DNA from: Thunnus maccoyii
Lineage: Eukaryota > Chordata > Actinopteri > Scombriformes > Scombridae
DNA length: 64,000 nucleotides
Assembly: GCF_910596095.1 (NCBI RefSeq)
Contig: NC_056536.1
Span: 17,283,291 to 17,347,290 of the forward strand
Direction: 5' to 3'
The notes under the pieces were generated by a model. That model saw only the letters and a list, made by a program, of their open reading frames with translations. It was not told the origin of the DNA and searched no databases. Of the stretch, positions 13,301 to 25,057 are shown piece after piece; position 1 is the stretch's first letter; every line of letters begins with the position of its first letter. Made by a program: the position numbers and the translations under genes.

Positions 13301-16300
13301 AATAGGAACTCAGCTGTCTGCAGTTACTTTACTTTATACCCTCAAGCTGTGAGCCTTGGCATGCACAGTTCAAGTCCAAAACTACACACACCCTTCAATC
13401 TTGATAGTATTGTTGAGAACCACAGGCAACATCCAAGTGTTTGTTGGTCACATATAATAAAGATCTGAGGTGATAACAAAATCAGATAAGGAAATACAAA
13501 CTCAAAGGTCACAAATTGATATTAATGATAGCTTTCAAACTAAAGAGTGTGTCATATTTATGTTTGAATAAAACTACATGAAGCTTGAGAGAGTTTACTT
13601 CTACTAAGTGAAACTACCACAAATTAAGTTCACCTGCACTGCTTTTCTGTGAAGGCGTCAATATAGAAAACATGTCCACGGCTTATTGAGATGACAAACA
13701 TTTCTGAAGAAATAGTGAAGAAAGATTTTTTGAGTCTTTGGGAACATCATAACTGGTGATCATCTTAAAGTACACTTGTGATAAAAGATTCTCATTTCAT
13801 TTGAATAACATAACATTACGAATTATCATATTTAATGTCTCCTTAAAATCTTTTTAATCCTTTACTATAAGATTTAGCTAATTCTGTTGAAAGGCATTAA
13901 TGACAAAAAATGCAATCTATTATTTTTCATGTATATTTATTTATATAAGAGTTATATTGTACCAATGTTTTTTTTTCTAAATGGTATGCATTCTGTTTAT
14001 CATGACATTGCATTTACAGTACAAATTGAAACCCAGCAAAATTGTGCAGACTGTTTATTTAACCTTTTAGATGGTTGAGGACATGATACATATTCTACAT
14101 TGTGTGGGCAGATGTATATTATATCAGCTGGTTATATAAGAGCCCATAACTCAGTGTTGGTTTGAGCTGCTGACCTAAAGTAATGTGATAGACTAGATCA
14201 TCATGAGGTTCTAAATTATCAGATTAAAAGTACTGAAGTTGCAGCATGGTAGATAAAATTGGCAGGTGTTCACTCTGTCAAGTGGATTATTCAGATTGCT
14301 AGTAACAAGGGTAGGGCGGATTTAATATGGATAAAATACTTTATCAACATATGTGTCATTTTATATCACAATAACAGTGACAAATTTTATGGAAAATCAA
14401 TTGAGAAACTGTTAAAGACTAAATGGTAAATAACTGTTTTCAGATAATTCAGCAAATTAAATACCTGAGAAGTCAAACTACTTCATCATATTTACGCAAA
14501 AATCATCATCTAAACTACGCAGTTGTAAATAATGTTGTATATGTCTCGTATGCCCTTAAAATGTGAATGTTTTAATTTGTGAAGTGCCAAGAAACTGTAA
14601 ATGACAATTTGCTTTCAGCTCATGCTGGTACAACACATCAAACGGAAACATTTACATGGTCCCTTACAAAGAAGTACTATAAAGATAAATTAATTGTGTC
14701 CATATCTTTGCCATGACAGCCACAGCACAAATGTTTGTTACATGCTCAACCACAATCCAATGACTAAGCGCGAATGCTGTGACTTTGATGAAAGCAAACA
14801 GTTTTGACCCTTTGCAACAGTCCATGAAATTGGAATTTTATCTCCATATATCAGATCGTTGCCTCTGACCAGGTGTGAAAAGTACCAAGGGTCCCTGCGA
14901 TCAAATCGATTCTCCAGTCAAGCACAAAGCCAGCAACATTGCCAACATCTGAGGTGTACATGAGCACGAGCTGGTAAAGCCAGCGGGACCAACACACAAA
15001 GAGCTGCAGATGACAGTCTCTAGAAACAGACAAGCTGGGTGGTCAAGCTTGAGGCATCAGGTGAGAAGTTCACCATTAAGTGATGTTGAAGTAAAACAGC
15101 AGTCACAAAGACAGTATTCTCACAGCTGTGCCAGGTGTTGGGCAAACGTTGCAACCATTTGCAACATTTGAACAACGCTGTGTACTCCCTTTATGAAGCG
15201 CAAGGAAAATCAAATGCATTTCCCTGACAACAAATGTGTTTAGGGGCTTACATTCTCATGAGTGGCATGTTCAAAACAATAATTTCTAAGAGACATCATA
15301 ATATTAATGATAAAAAAAATCTAAAAATTGCCTCAAGCAGAGATGAATAGAGAGAGCCTGATTTTATTACAGAGCTGCATTAACACCCACCCACACTCCC
15401 TATTTTGTTAAGGAAGCCAATCCATTCCTTTTTTTTGAAGCATAGGAGCTAAACAGGGTAAACAGTGATGTAGCTAGTCGAAAACACCAATTACAGCACA
15501 CCCCTGCAATTCACAATCAACAAACACTCTTTTATCTGCGGTCTCACACCTTCAATATGTGGGGAACAACACTGAAGACATTTATGTTAATCTGGTTTTA
15601 CCTTCCTGTCACAGTGGTTTGCAATGGAGAACAGGAAGTAGGGATAAAAATGTTTTTTTGTTTTTTTTTCTGCAGCTAAGGTCAAGAATCCCACTGTCTG
15701 CTATTCATTTTGAAAATATTTTCACTATGTTGAGACCAAAATGCAAAACACCTGCACATAAGCTTTACATAAAATTTGCTTCAGAGGCCAAAGAATGTAT
15801 CAAAACTGGACACTCTGGCTATATTTCACTCAAAATATTTAATGCCTTTTTATCTTATTTTTCTTTGTGAGAAGCCTGAATGGCAGAAAATCATTTTGGG
15901 GATTATCCGTGTTACCTGATAAGAGTGCAGTCAACAGACAGCCTAAGGTGTGCAGAGTTACAATAACCAATCCCCAGTGACCTCCACTTGGAAGAACTGA
16001 AGAGAGCAATCCAAGTCCTATTATCTGTTGAATTTGTATGAGGGATGCTGAATTTTTCCAGCAGATGTTTCCAGTGACAGTTCTGAGGAAAAGGTAAAGC
16101 CAGGTCCCATTAAAAAGGTCAGGTAAACAGAGTGTAGGCTCCTCAGGAATTCAACCTCTTTAGCCTCTGACCTACATTTACACTTTTCACCAAGGGGATC
16201 CTTCTGCACCCTTAAGGTTTTTGAGATCATACATGTAAGCTCAGTAGTCCAAGTTATCAAATATGGAAGAGTTAATGTGATAAATATGAAGGATTTCATT

Positions 16301-18939
16301 TAATATGGTGCCATTTTGTTGCATGAAATGTGGTATGAAATTAAAAACCAAAAAAGTATTTTCTCACTTAAGTCATTAAATGACAGCTGAAATAACAACC
16401 CATTCTATTCCCAGAGTATCTACTGTAATGTCAACTAGAACTGAAACGATTAGTTGATTAATTGCCTTAGTTGATCAGAAAATGAACAACTATTTTGATA
16501 ATCGATAAATCGTAAACACACTAAGTAGTAATTTAATGGTTCCAGTTTCTCAAATGTTCGAATTTGCTTATCCTGATCTTATTATTATTGTAAACTGAAT
16601 ATCTTTGATTTTGGGCTGTTAGTTGACAAAACAAGGATATCACTTGGAAATTGTAATGGGCATTTGTTCACATTTTTTGCACTTTTTTGCCCCTTTGTAG
16701 ATCAAATAACTAATGGAATAATTGCTAAAAGACCTACAGGTGAATCATTAAAGGATTGATTCAAATAGTGTTCACGTTACATTATATTCCCTTGTAGAAT
16801 CATGGATTCACCAGTTTTCACAATAACTGCAAAACTGCTACTTGTCTCCTCTCAGTATTGCGCAGTACTGTGCTGGATCTTGTCTGTCTAAAAAGGATGA
16901 CACCTTCAAGTGCCACGACAATAAACTCTAATCAACACCAAATATCAATAACAAACAAAGGGGTCTGTCCTATGTTTAACTGTCAGCTATGGCCTTCTGA
17001 CTTTCCTCTCTCTAATCCTTCCTCATTCGTAAATTCATGCTGCGGCCCAGTGGTGACAAATCCAGTCAGAGTGGCTGGCTTTAGAATTTGTATCCACTCA
17101 TTTGGCCATTTCTACCCTTTTGGAGCAACGCTTCTCTGATGGGAGGCTGATAAATCAACTGTTAATAATGACATAACACACATAACATTTCCATCCCTGA
17201 CTCCCTGTGATGTAACTCAATGTCGGTTTCAGAGAGCATCCGAGAATGATTCTTGCTGAAGTTTATTTCGCTTCAACACCCCCCCCACCCCACCCCCCCT
17301 TGCAGTCACATCTAAGTTGGATTAATGGTCTCCCTGTGTCCAGATGTTACATACTGATGGAGGAGGTGGGAGGAGCTTGCACACTCCTGTAACCTCAACT
17401 ATGGCTCTCACTCTGGACAGCTTCCATCAAATTCTAGTGAAACTTATATAAGATCTAACAACAGATGTGATTTTTGTACAGGCATTGATAGGAGCTGGCT
17501 TCCGTGGGATAATGAAGGTAATAATATGCTACTTTTCCATTTGGCATCAAAGTAAACATACTATCAGAGTGAGATGAGCTGTCAAATTGATTTACTAATA
17601 TATAGACATATAAAAGGCTCTCAGACCACTGCTGGAGGACAAAGAACATCAGTGTGAGCCTTTGCCTGTTTTACATCCACAAAATATTACGAATGGTTTC
17701 CAAAAGACTCCAGGATTATGTAAACATGGAGGCTATCATTGTAAATGAAGCATAGGCTTACAAAACAGAGCAAATCTGTAATACAATTATGGAGGTACAA
17801 AGTAAAATGTTGTATATGGCGACATATCTGTGGAAAATTTCAAATTATTGAGCTATTTTGCACCATTATGTTTCCCTTAAAATACACAAGAAAGAAAAAA
17901 AAGCAGGCTGTTAGCTCAACAGGTCTGCAATGCCTTGTCAAAAGAGCAATGGTGCATTTAATATCTCATTATTACTATCAGGGATTCGGGAGTATTAAGG
18001 AGATCCCGGGAGGTAAGAGGATAACTGCACGACTATTCATTTCACTATCAGACATTACCTGGCTGTCACTAGTATAAATTGTGGTTCCCAGCTGTACAGA
18101 CGCTGCACGTCTGGACAAGCCACGCCATTAAGATTATACCTTTACAAGCAGACACAACAGTTGTTTTCATATGCGCCAAGTAAGTGAAAACAAACATGAA
18201 AACTGATCTAACCGATGGCTGCCACAGGTTTGATATGTAACTCAAGCGTGCTGCTCAGATTTTTTGTGAATAAAAAAAAAAAAAAAAAAAAAACACCCGG
18301 CAGTTTCTTTGAATGGTGGCTATCAGCTGTAGCCGTACACAGAAAATACACGAGGAATTGTATTTGGCGTGGGGAGAAAAAATGGAGAGGAGATAGAGCC
18401 ATTTTGTCGCAGTCAGGCAGAAATAATGTAGGTGGAAATGGGTCGTTCATGCAAGTGTTGCGATTGCTTTTTTACCTGCTGAATATTCCAACTGTGAATA
18501 ACCTCAGTGTCTGCCATCCTTGCAGGCAGGCCCATTCTGTCTGCTCAGACAGGAGCTCTGCTAAACAACGCACGACAGGTTCTAGGCCAAAAATAATCAG
18601 CGCAACTGCTTATTTGTGCGGTACTTTCTCTGATTAAAAGGCTTCCCCAGTTACCGATCTCTCTCTCTGAGGACACTGCTGTGGCACACTGTGTTATTGT
18701 AAAGACAACCTATTTGGCTCTAACTCTAGTGAACACAGGCCTGTGCACAGATGCTTTGCAGGGGAGGGAGGAGGAGGAGGAGGAGAGGAGGGGGGAGAGA
18801 GAAGAGAAAAAAGTGATCATGCTTTCTCGAGTATCACAATGCAAGATAACACAACAGGCTTCTTACCTACGGTTGCACCGTTAGGAGATATGATCTCCAG
18901 GCAGAGTATAAATCCCAAGTAGAACAACCTCATCGCCAT
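4188..18939 (-). CDS. lrp1: LDL receptor-related protein 1, N-terminal two coding exons (partial gene)
   Basis: LRP1 is a giant endocytic and signalling receptor at the plasma membrane that binds many ligands through clusters of LDL-receptor class A (LDLa) repeats. Only two coding exons lie in this window: exon 1 at 18867-18939 (24 codons plus 1 base) and exon 2 at 4188-4328. Joined, they encode a signal peptide (about residues 1-24) followed by a complete LDLa module with six cysteines (C35, C42, C48, C55, C61, C72) and the calcium-site signature GWRCDG...DGSDE. The stretch [20 protein letters not shown] is close to human LRP1 repeat 1, from memory, which separates it from LRP1B, LRP2 or LDLR. 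Intron 1 is 14.5 kb. Exon 2 ends in phase 1 and continues beyond the left edge of the window. Which teleost lrp1 paralogue this is cannot be decided from two exons. Confidence 0.93.
5152..5652. mobile_element. Non-autonomous inverted-repeat DNA element (MITE-like)
   Basis: The left end reads AGGGTTGGTTCACTCAAATG. The reverse complement of the right end reads AGGGTCGGTTTAACTAAATT. They match as degenerate terminal inverted repeats about 500 bases apart. The layout (a 'GGGTTGGTTCAC' opening and an A-rich segment after the TIR) resembles a short element that I remember as abundant in percomorph introns. There is no transposase frame inside. The ORFs at 5096-5389 are shadows of the element. Confidence 0.65.
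6176..6750. mobile_element. MITE with 30-bp terminal inverted repeats
   Basis: The left end opens AGGCCGCATTCACACCAAAT. The reverse complement of the right end opens AGGCTGCATTCACACCAAAT. Over 30 bases they differ at only two positions, so this is a clear terminal inverted-repeat pair bounding a 575-bp element. The interior is GC-richer than the flanks and holds a GA microsatellite (about 6487-6509) plus further GA-rich DNA to about 6560. There is no transposase. I see no convincing target-site duplication, and the superfamily is not assigned. Confidence 0.8.
12382..13251. mobile_element. Dispersed percomorph repeat (opens TAAAGGGGACCTACTA)
   Basis: It opens TAAAGGGGACCTACTA and ends near GGAAAAGTCTTTAA. 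Typical inner segments include CAATGAGCCCACTCTG, a GATTGGCCAGCTTTCC block and a long AACATCCGACATTGTAACAT block. I recall this as one of the commonest percomorph repeats, usually ending with the inverted opening. Here that terminal segment appears shortened. It has no coding capacity. The 100-residue minus-strand frame at 12914-13216 lies wholly inside the repeat. Confidence 0.65.
16435..16740. mobile_element. Dispersed inverted-repeat element (ACGATTAGTTGATTAA type), degraded
   Basis: It opens CTGAAACGATTAGTTGATTA, then AACTATTTTGATAATCGATA, and closes with ATCAAATAACTAATGGAATA. These are the signature palindromic ATCGATTA/TAATCGAT blocks of a non-autonomous element that I recall as very frequent in acanthomorph fish. 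The copy is diverged and internally shortened, and it holds no ORF. Confidence 0.6.
18762..18812 (+). repeat. GGA/GA purine tract
   Basis: This is an almost uninterrupted purine stretch of GGA and GA units, about 50 bases, lying 55 bases inside lrp1 intron 1 from the exon 1 donor. Such mirror-like polypurine tracts can be polymorphic and can adopt triplex structures. That is general knowledge and is not shown here. Confidence 0.8.
18867..18939 (-). CDS. lrp1: lrp1 coding exon 1 (signal peptide)
   Basis: This exon starts ATG GCG ATG AGG and encodes [20 protein letters not shown] and four more residues, a hydrophobic secretion signal. The donor is GTAAGA directly after 18867, leaving one base that completes the Ala codon of the next exon. 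The first ATG has a purine at -3 and G at +4, so it is the preferred start. The frame remains open upstream to another ATG at 19029. However, a pyrimidine-rich stretch ending in AG at 18966 looks like a splice acceptor, so the exon may begin at 18965 and the upstream frame is probably not translated. Confidence 0.88.
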
Positions 18940-19800
18940 CTCCTGAGCAATGCCCGATGGCACTGCTGTTAGAAAGGAATAGAGGAAAAGTTGGCTGGAT
19001 TTCTGAAACCAAACAACCCGATCAACCACCTCATCCGAACCCCTTCAATGGTCCGGGTGCGATTGTCCGTTTCAGCTGCGCCCTCAGCCCCGCACGGTGG
19101 CCGCTTCAGACGGGCTTCTGGAATAAAAAGGAGACTTGCTACAGCCCGGCGAGGCTATAGGCAATGCAGCAGCACAGTCATGTATATTTCTAATTGATTA
19201 TCGGCATTCAAACATGATGCACAGCACAGTGTAACCTCTTGTCTCTCTTGTGCTTTGCTGGGGTCTCTTGTTTCACCACACCATGCCACCAGAACAGTCC
19301 AGCTCGTACAGAAAGCCCTGCAGCCGCCGGTTCCGCTCAGCTCATTCCGTGCCAAACTTAAAAAGAAAAATTAAAAAAGGAAAAGCGTTTTTTTTTTCCT
19401 CTCTCTCTCTCTCTCTCCCCCCTTCAGAGCGCCAATGCCTCACTGTGCTTGTGGCTGCATGAGTGGATGGTGAATCTCAAGCTCCAGCACCGTGAACGAG
19501 CCCGTGACGTAACCAGCTCGATTCCTCAAAAAAAAAAAAAAAATGGGATAACTGAGCGGCGAGTAGTGTCTGCGCATGCCCCAACACACCTCCTTTTCTC
19601 CTATTTCATGCGCTTCTTCATCCACCCGTGGAGGTGGGAGAGAGAGGCGGCGCTGCTGCAACTGGCGCTCTGGGATCAGCCATGTTGGCTCAATATCTGT
19701 ACAGAATCCGGGTTTTTTTTCTTGTTAAAAATTGGAATGATAGGAAATTACAATATTGCAAAATAGTTGATTAATCACCCGTGAAACAGTGACACGTTGC
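18940..19800 (-). promoter_or_regulatory. lrp1: lrp1 5' UTR and presumed promoter region
   Basis: This region directly upstream of lrp1 exon 1 is richer in CpG and GC than its surroundings, notably at about 19015-19150 and 19480-19690. It carries a perfect NRF1-type core TGCGCATGC at 19571-19579 and a CRE-like TGACGTAA at 19505-19512. A pyrimidine tract followed by AG at 18966 suggests a 5' UTR intron. No TATA box can be placed with confidence, as expected for a broad CpG promoter. The transcription start is not determined. Confidence 0.5.
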
Positions 19801-20288
19801 TCGCAGAGTTGTTGAACAAAAAGTCTACTTTTATTATGCATTTATCAGTTGCTTAGCACTGCATAAGAGGATAAAGCTGTAACAAGCAAACATATAATGG
19901 CCTATAATTGTATTTAAGCCCACTACGACAGTAACAAAATGGTTTGTTTGGGTTTTTTTTTGCTTTAAGTCATATATTTGATCTATCCAGTATATCGCCT
20001 CTTTCAAATGGTGATATTTGGAAAGAAATTCCTATTTCAAAATAACATCTTTTGCTGCAGGACTACAATAAATCCCACCATTTTAACTTAAATGGAGTAC
20101 TCTCAGTGACCTCTTCTATTTCTGTATTTTCTCTCTCACACACATTCAGAGCTGCACCAATAGTAGTTTACAAGTCAAAAGAGAAAAGCACCACAGTTCA
20201 ATGAGAGGTGTGTATGTAGCCCACGCTGTGGATGCTCTCCAACCACTTTTTTTTTTTTGTCTCCAACCTCTGTATTCCTCACTAGATA

Positions 20289-20302
20289 ATGCCCCCTGCT
20301 GG
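20289..20302 (-). promoter_or_regulatory. CTCF-like motif
   Basis: The minus strand reads CCAGCAGGGGGCAT, matching the core CTCF consensus CCASYAGRKGGCRS at 13 of 14 positions. Occupancy is not shown. Confidence 0.45.
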
Positions 20303-20976
20303 TACATTGAGATAATGGCATGAATCTTATGAAATTGAAATGAATTTGGTTTTGTTCTGGTTTATTTGACCATGTATAATAGTGTCATAGTCTTTCCAGC
20401 TTCAGGTAAAGATAATTATTCACAAAATGAAAATGCATTTGTATTATATGGACTGTAATTACATTGCACGGTTGCCAAATCTAACAACATAAAAGGACCT
20501 ACATCTGAATTTGGAGTTCAAATAAAGACATCTACATTATATTCTCCAATCTATTAACACAATTACCATTTTTGTCAGAAACCAGGTTAAAGATATTTGC
20601 AATAATTCCTAGAGATTTTTAAGGGTTCACCTTATACATCCATAGTGCAAGTTTACTATTTTCAGTATAAAAACAAATTATCCATATAGGGATGACCATT
20701 TCTGGATGTATCCAAATTATGTGGCCGTGAAAGATTAATAAATTAACAGGAACAACAAGTACCTACAGGAATACATGAGTGGCCTCTCAAACTGTTAATA
20801 GATTAGGCTCTTCAGTGAAAATAAAAAAACATGTCATGAATTATTGTATAAATGTCGTCCACAAGGAAAATGCAACTTTAACAATGTAACTGTTTATAGC
20901 TTTGAACATACAGTGATTAACCTTTGTGAAATTAAAGTTGTGAATATAAGATGAGTATTCTCATAAACCATCTAAA

Positions 20977-20990
20977 CCTGCAGGGGGCAC
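20977..20990 (+). promoter_or_regulatory. CTCF-like motif
   Basis: The plus strand reads CCTGCAGGGGGCAC, matching the same CTCF core at 13 of 14 positions. It lies about 690 bases from the motif at 20289 and in the opposite orientation (divergent pair). Confidence 0.4.
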
Positions 20991-22272
20991 TGAATACTCA
21001 CATTAGAGAGAGACACTCAGGCTGTAATTTATTTTACTAAGGCAACAACAATAATCCAAAACTTTGATGCAATACTTGGTAAACTTTACATGGCGCACCC
21101 TCTGAGAAAGCTGTGATTAAAGAGTACTTTGGTTAGAAAGAGAACACGTGAGGATCTCTGCCCCTGCCACAGGCGTTTTGAAACTAAAAAGCTCATAAAT
21201 TTCTCTCTCTGCAAGTCTGAGGTGTTGTGCAGTCTGTGTCTCCCTTTTCCCATCAGCATTTAATCATGGGCACTAAAAACAACAGGTGTGTATTTCACAC
21301 TGAACAAACTGATGGTAACCTCACTGCCGCTGGTGTTAGGAACGAGCGTGCCATTTCAGGGCTTTTCAGCTTACAGATGTTTACCCAGAGCCAGAATCAC
21401 AGGGGAGAATGTGAAGTATGTGGAGAATCTGTGAAAAACATGCCTGGATGTTGTCTGGATATCTGTTGAATCCGTGCATATTTTCTCTCCAAGCAACAAA
21501 TCAGAATATAAAACAAAGAAAGTTAAGGGGAAATAGTTAGCATAACAGGATTTTAATTTTTTTCCTGCAACCAAAGTATCATTCACTCCATTAATGCTCC
21601 TTTCAGGTTCACTAGAAAACACTTTTTTTTTTTAATGTTAGCCAATTCGTTTACTTTTATTTACACTGCTGTCTTTCCTGTTTGTCAACACATGACTGCT
21701 GGTGTCACCTCAACCTGAGAATGCCCCCTTTTGTGGGAGGAGGGTTAAGCATTGTCAGGAGAGACAGACGCCAGCATGCTGTGTGGGAGACAGCTTGAAA
21801 GAGTGCCAGCGTAAACACTCCCAGACCACATGTTCTCCCAGGGCAGAGGGGCTGGCCTCTCTCCAGGCACATCTGCACACAATCCCTCAGCTTTTAGCAA
21901 GTCAGCCAAGGAGACAGAGCAGGGCAAAAGGAGGGAGAGGAGAGGGAAGGGTGGGGGTAGCGTTCCCAGACAGGGAGAACCTGCTTCTTCTGTGACAGTA
22001 GTGTCAATGATGAAAGAGATGACATCTGACTCAATAAAAAAAAAAAAAAAAGATGAATGATGAAAAACAACACGCAGAGGGAGGATCACAAGAATCTACT
22101 CCCTGTATGTAAAGTTAATAAAAAAGTCTGTGTGTGATGGCTGACCAACATCTATGCAACTCTATCACACCACCACTAGATTCACATACCGAGGTCTGCT
22201 TGGCTACATTGCATCATTACCCAACCTGCCCATATCCTTGAGAGAAGATGGATTGCTGCATAAATCAGGCCC

Positions 22273-22273
22273 C

Positions 22274-22352
<79 letters not shown>

Positions 22353-22374
22353 CCTCTCTCTCTCTTTCTCTCTC
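22273..22374 (+). repeat. CT microsatellite
   Basis: About 100 bases of almost pure CT dinucleotides with a few CCC and TTT interruptions near the right end. It produces long spurious Ser/Leu and Arg/Glu frames on both strands, which I ignored. Confidence 0.97.
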
Positions 22375-22531
22375 ACACAGCCACAGTCTGCATCTGTAGC
22401 TGCGTATGTGCTATGTGTGTAATTTTTCAACAAATTCTCCTCTGGCACACTTATTCTTTTTAAAAAAATAACCAATCCAGCTCATATTATACCTAAATGT
22501 AAATATAAATGTACTCCCATCTGTCTCTGAC

Positions 22532-22583
22532 ACCCCCCCCCCCCCCCCCCCCCCCCCCCTCCCTCACCCCCCCCCCCCCCCCC
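22532..22583 (+). repeat. Poly-C tracts
   Basis: A run of 27 C (22533-22559) is followed after a TCCCTCA spacer by a run of 17 C (22567-22583). A shorter C-rich tract occurs near 22705-22740. On the minus strand these are G runs. Exact lengths are prone to sequencing error. Confidence 0.9.
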
Positions 22584-25057
22584 AACAGCTTGCTGGTAAA
22601 GTGTGGCTTTGTGCATGTTTTCACAGAGAGGTAATTACTGAGCAAGCTATGCTGACAACACCTGAGGAATGTCGAGCATGCACCAGCAGCCTGTGTTCTC
22701 CTAACCCCCCCCCCCTCCTCCCCACCTCACTTCTCCCCCATCTGCAACCCTCCCCCATACAACTCACTGGAGAGTCCCAGTCCAACACAAAGTTCAACTT
22801 CACATTTTCACAGGAGTCTTAGATTTGCAGATAAATCAGTTGTTATTTCACGTAATATTGAGGTTGTTCTACCAGGACACACACTTTTCAACTCTAGATT
22901 ATTTTAGATTAAACCGCTTGATTAACGAAATTCTGTTGCAGTATACGATTACAGATATTTCTGCCTGTTAGCGGAGGAAACCCCATCCAAAAACCCGCAG
23001 TTCCCAACAGGCCCCACTATTCCCGTTACTGGTGAATTCACAGTGTGTGTTGGCTTGGCTCGGGCACTCTGTTAACTGAGTCACTCCCCAAACTGTCCTT
23101 GAGCTCTTGTGGAACTCACAGCCCATCTGGCTGAACACTTGCACACACATATCAAAACATCACATAGATTGAAACGGGGGGGAGTGGACGACTCTGGGTG
23201 ACCTAATTGTGGTCTGGAAAGGGTCCAATCGAAAAAGTGTCAATATTCAGCTGGAGAGAATAATGGCAAAGCAGAATAATGTTATTTTTATGCAAATGCA
23301 ACCAATACATCAAGTTTTGACACTGAGTACATGCGTGCGTGTGGGAGCCAGAGAAATAGAGGACGAGAGAGAGATAGAGATTATGAATTCGGCTGAGCCT
23401 CTCCCGTCTGTCTGACTAGACCGTCATGATGAAATCAGGATGAAATCCCTTGTGCATGTAGATCAACATAAGTATACAGGCCTGTCCTCTGCCTTTCTGT
23501 GCAGCTGAGTTTTGCAGTTGCAGATGTAATATGCAAATGCCACAGCTAGAAAGAACACACTGTATGGCTGAATGAACAATTGCATACGTTTTCTACACAC
23601 TTGAGGGCTAATCAGTCAGGGTACGCAAGACAAGGCAAAAGGGTCAGGGGATTTAGTTGCCAAGCAACTTCCGTTGATACAAACATTTTTTTTATTTTTT
23701 TTATTCATATGATGAGAGCTGTCTAAAAGGATGACAAATGATGGAAATGCAGAGGGATACAAGATATTTTTGACTTAGTTACCCTATTTTTCAAGTTATT
23801 TGTAAATTTGGATCAGATCCAGAAAACTGAAAATTGAAAACTGTAGAGATAGAGTCAATCATACCTTGCAGTGTTGACTATTAGCATTATATAAGAAGTG
23901 ATGAAGTTGAATATACAAAAGCATGTGCACTATAGGCAAGTAAAACATTACATCAAATATCAGGTGTATTTTCAGCATAGCATTACTTTGAGGTTTTCAC
24001 AGACGATACACTACGCTCACATAACTTACATCACTTTGATCACAACTGTGTCTGATTTGTAACATTATTTTATTCTGTAATCATCTTAATGTAACAAAAT
24101 TAGGACATTTAAGTTAATTATTGTCTCTTATCACTGTAGATCTTAGCACAGCAAAGACAAAATGTATTTAATTGATTTGCCCTCCTAGATCAGGTATTTT
24201 ACTCCCCTTGCAATTATGTTCTAAATATTAGATTGAATATTGAATATTGATCTGATATGCTGAGGGATTCCTCTGTGATCACAGCAGCTACGTATAAAGT
24301 GTGTGCATAACATTTTGGTTTCATTTTTTTTACTTTCTTCATAATGTTTTTTTTTCTTTTATTCTTCATTTAAAGGCAGACTTCTATCGTTTTCACATTA
24401 ATCTGCTGAAAGTGGAAAGTTTCTCTGTGCTCACCTTAAATCAGAGTTTAAGGCGCGTACTTTACAAGCAGGATTTGTGACATGACATCTAGTTTGGAGC
24501 TGATCGTGGTCCAGTACACAGTTTACACAAATGTGAAGTGGAAACTTGAAGCCTCCAGTGAACATACACTGAGAATGGATTTTTCAGTAAAGTAGGAGAC
24601 ATCTTGTGTCCAGCAGTTAAACTTTTGAGATGAAAATGATTTGCATATTCATAGATTCTGATTTTTTTCCAGTGAGAGAGAAGAAGTAGATGTGATTTTA
24701 AGGATGTTAAATAGGCAATTGAACTTTTTGTGGGAAAACATATTAGACACAAATTACTATTTAAAGCAGATTGTTTTATATATCTTAAGATGTCTACAGG
24801 GATCTTTAAAGAGCTGCTGATTATGAATAAATGTAATTTGTTTAAATTTCAGTGTAGAGTTTCTAGTGCTCCATGTTGGTCTAAATGCTGTTTAGAAGTT
24901 TTTAAACCCCCTTAAAAATCTTAGGAGATACAGTAATTTAACAAGAAATGGTCAATGTAAAGGAGATACCAGTGTTGGGTGCAACCAGATAATCAGATTT
25001 TCTTCCTTTGTTTTGCTTGTCCTACATAGATATTAACTGGAGTCACAATTAACAAAG

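Larger units (their letters stand above)
4329..18866 (-). other. lrp1: lrp1 intron 1 (14.5 kb)
   Basis: This is a long AT-rich first intron bounded by a good donor (GTAAGA at 18866) and a good acceptor (poly-T then CAG at 4329). It contains inverted-repeat elements at 5152-5652, 6176-6750, 12382-13251 and 16435-16740. It also holds a GGA-rich purine tract at 18762-18812, a poly-A run at 18271-18292 and a C-rich tract at 17278-17299. The parts at about 6.8-12.3, 13.3-16.4 and 16.8-18.2 kb show no gene or repeat that I can name. Confidence 0.85.

Noticed and set aside
18215-18637. 140-codon frame with a poly-Lys stretch
   Set aside because: The frame is carried through a poly-A run (18271-18292) and lies inside lrp1 intron 1. 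Low-complexity artefact.
22154-22475. Ser/Leu-rich and Arg/Glu-rich frames on both strands
   Set aside because: Produced by the CT microsatellite at 22273-22374.
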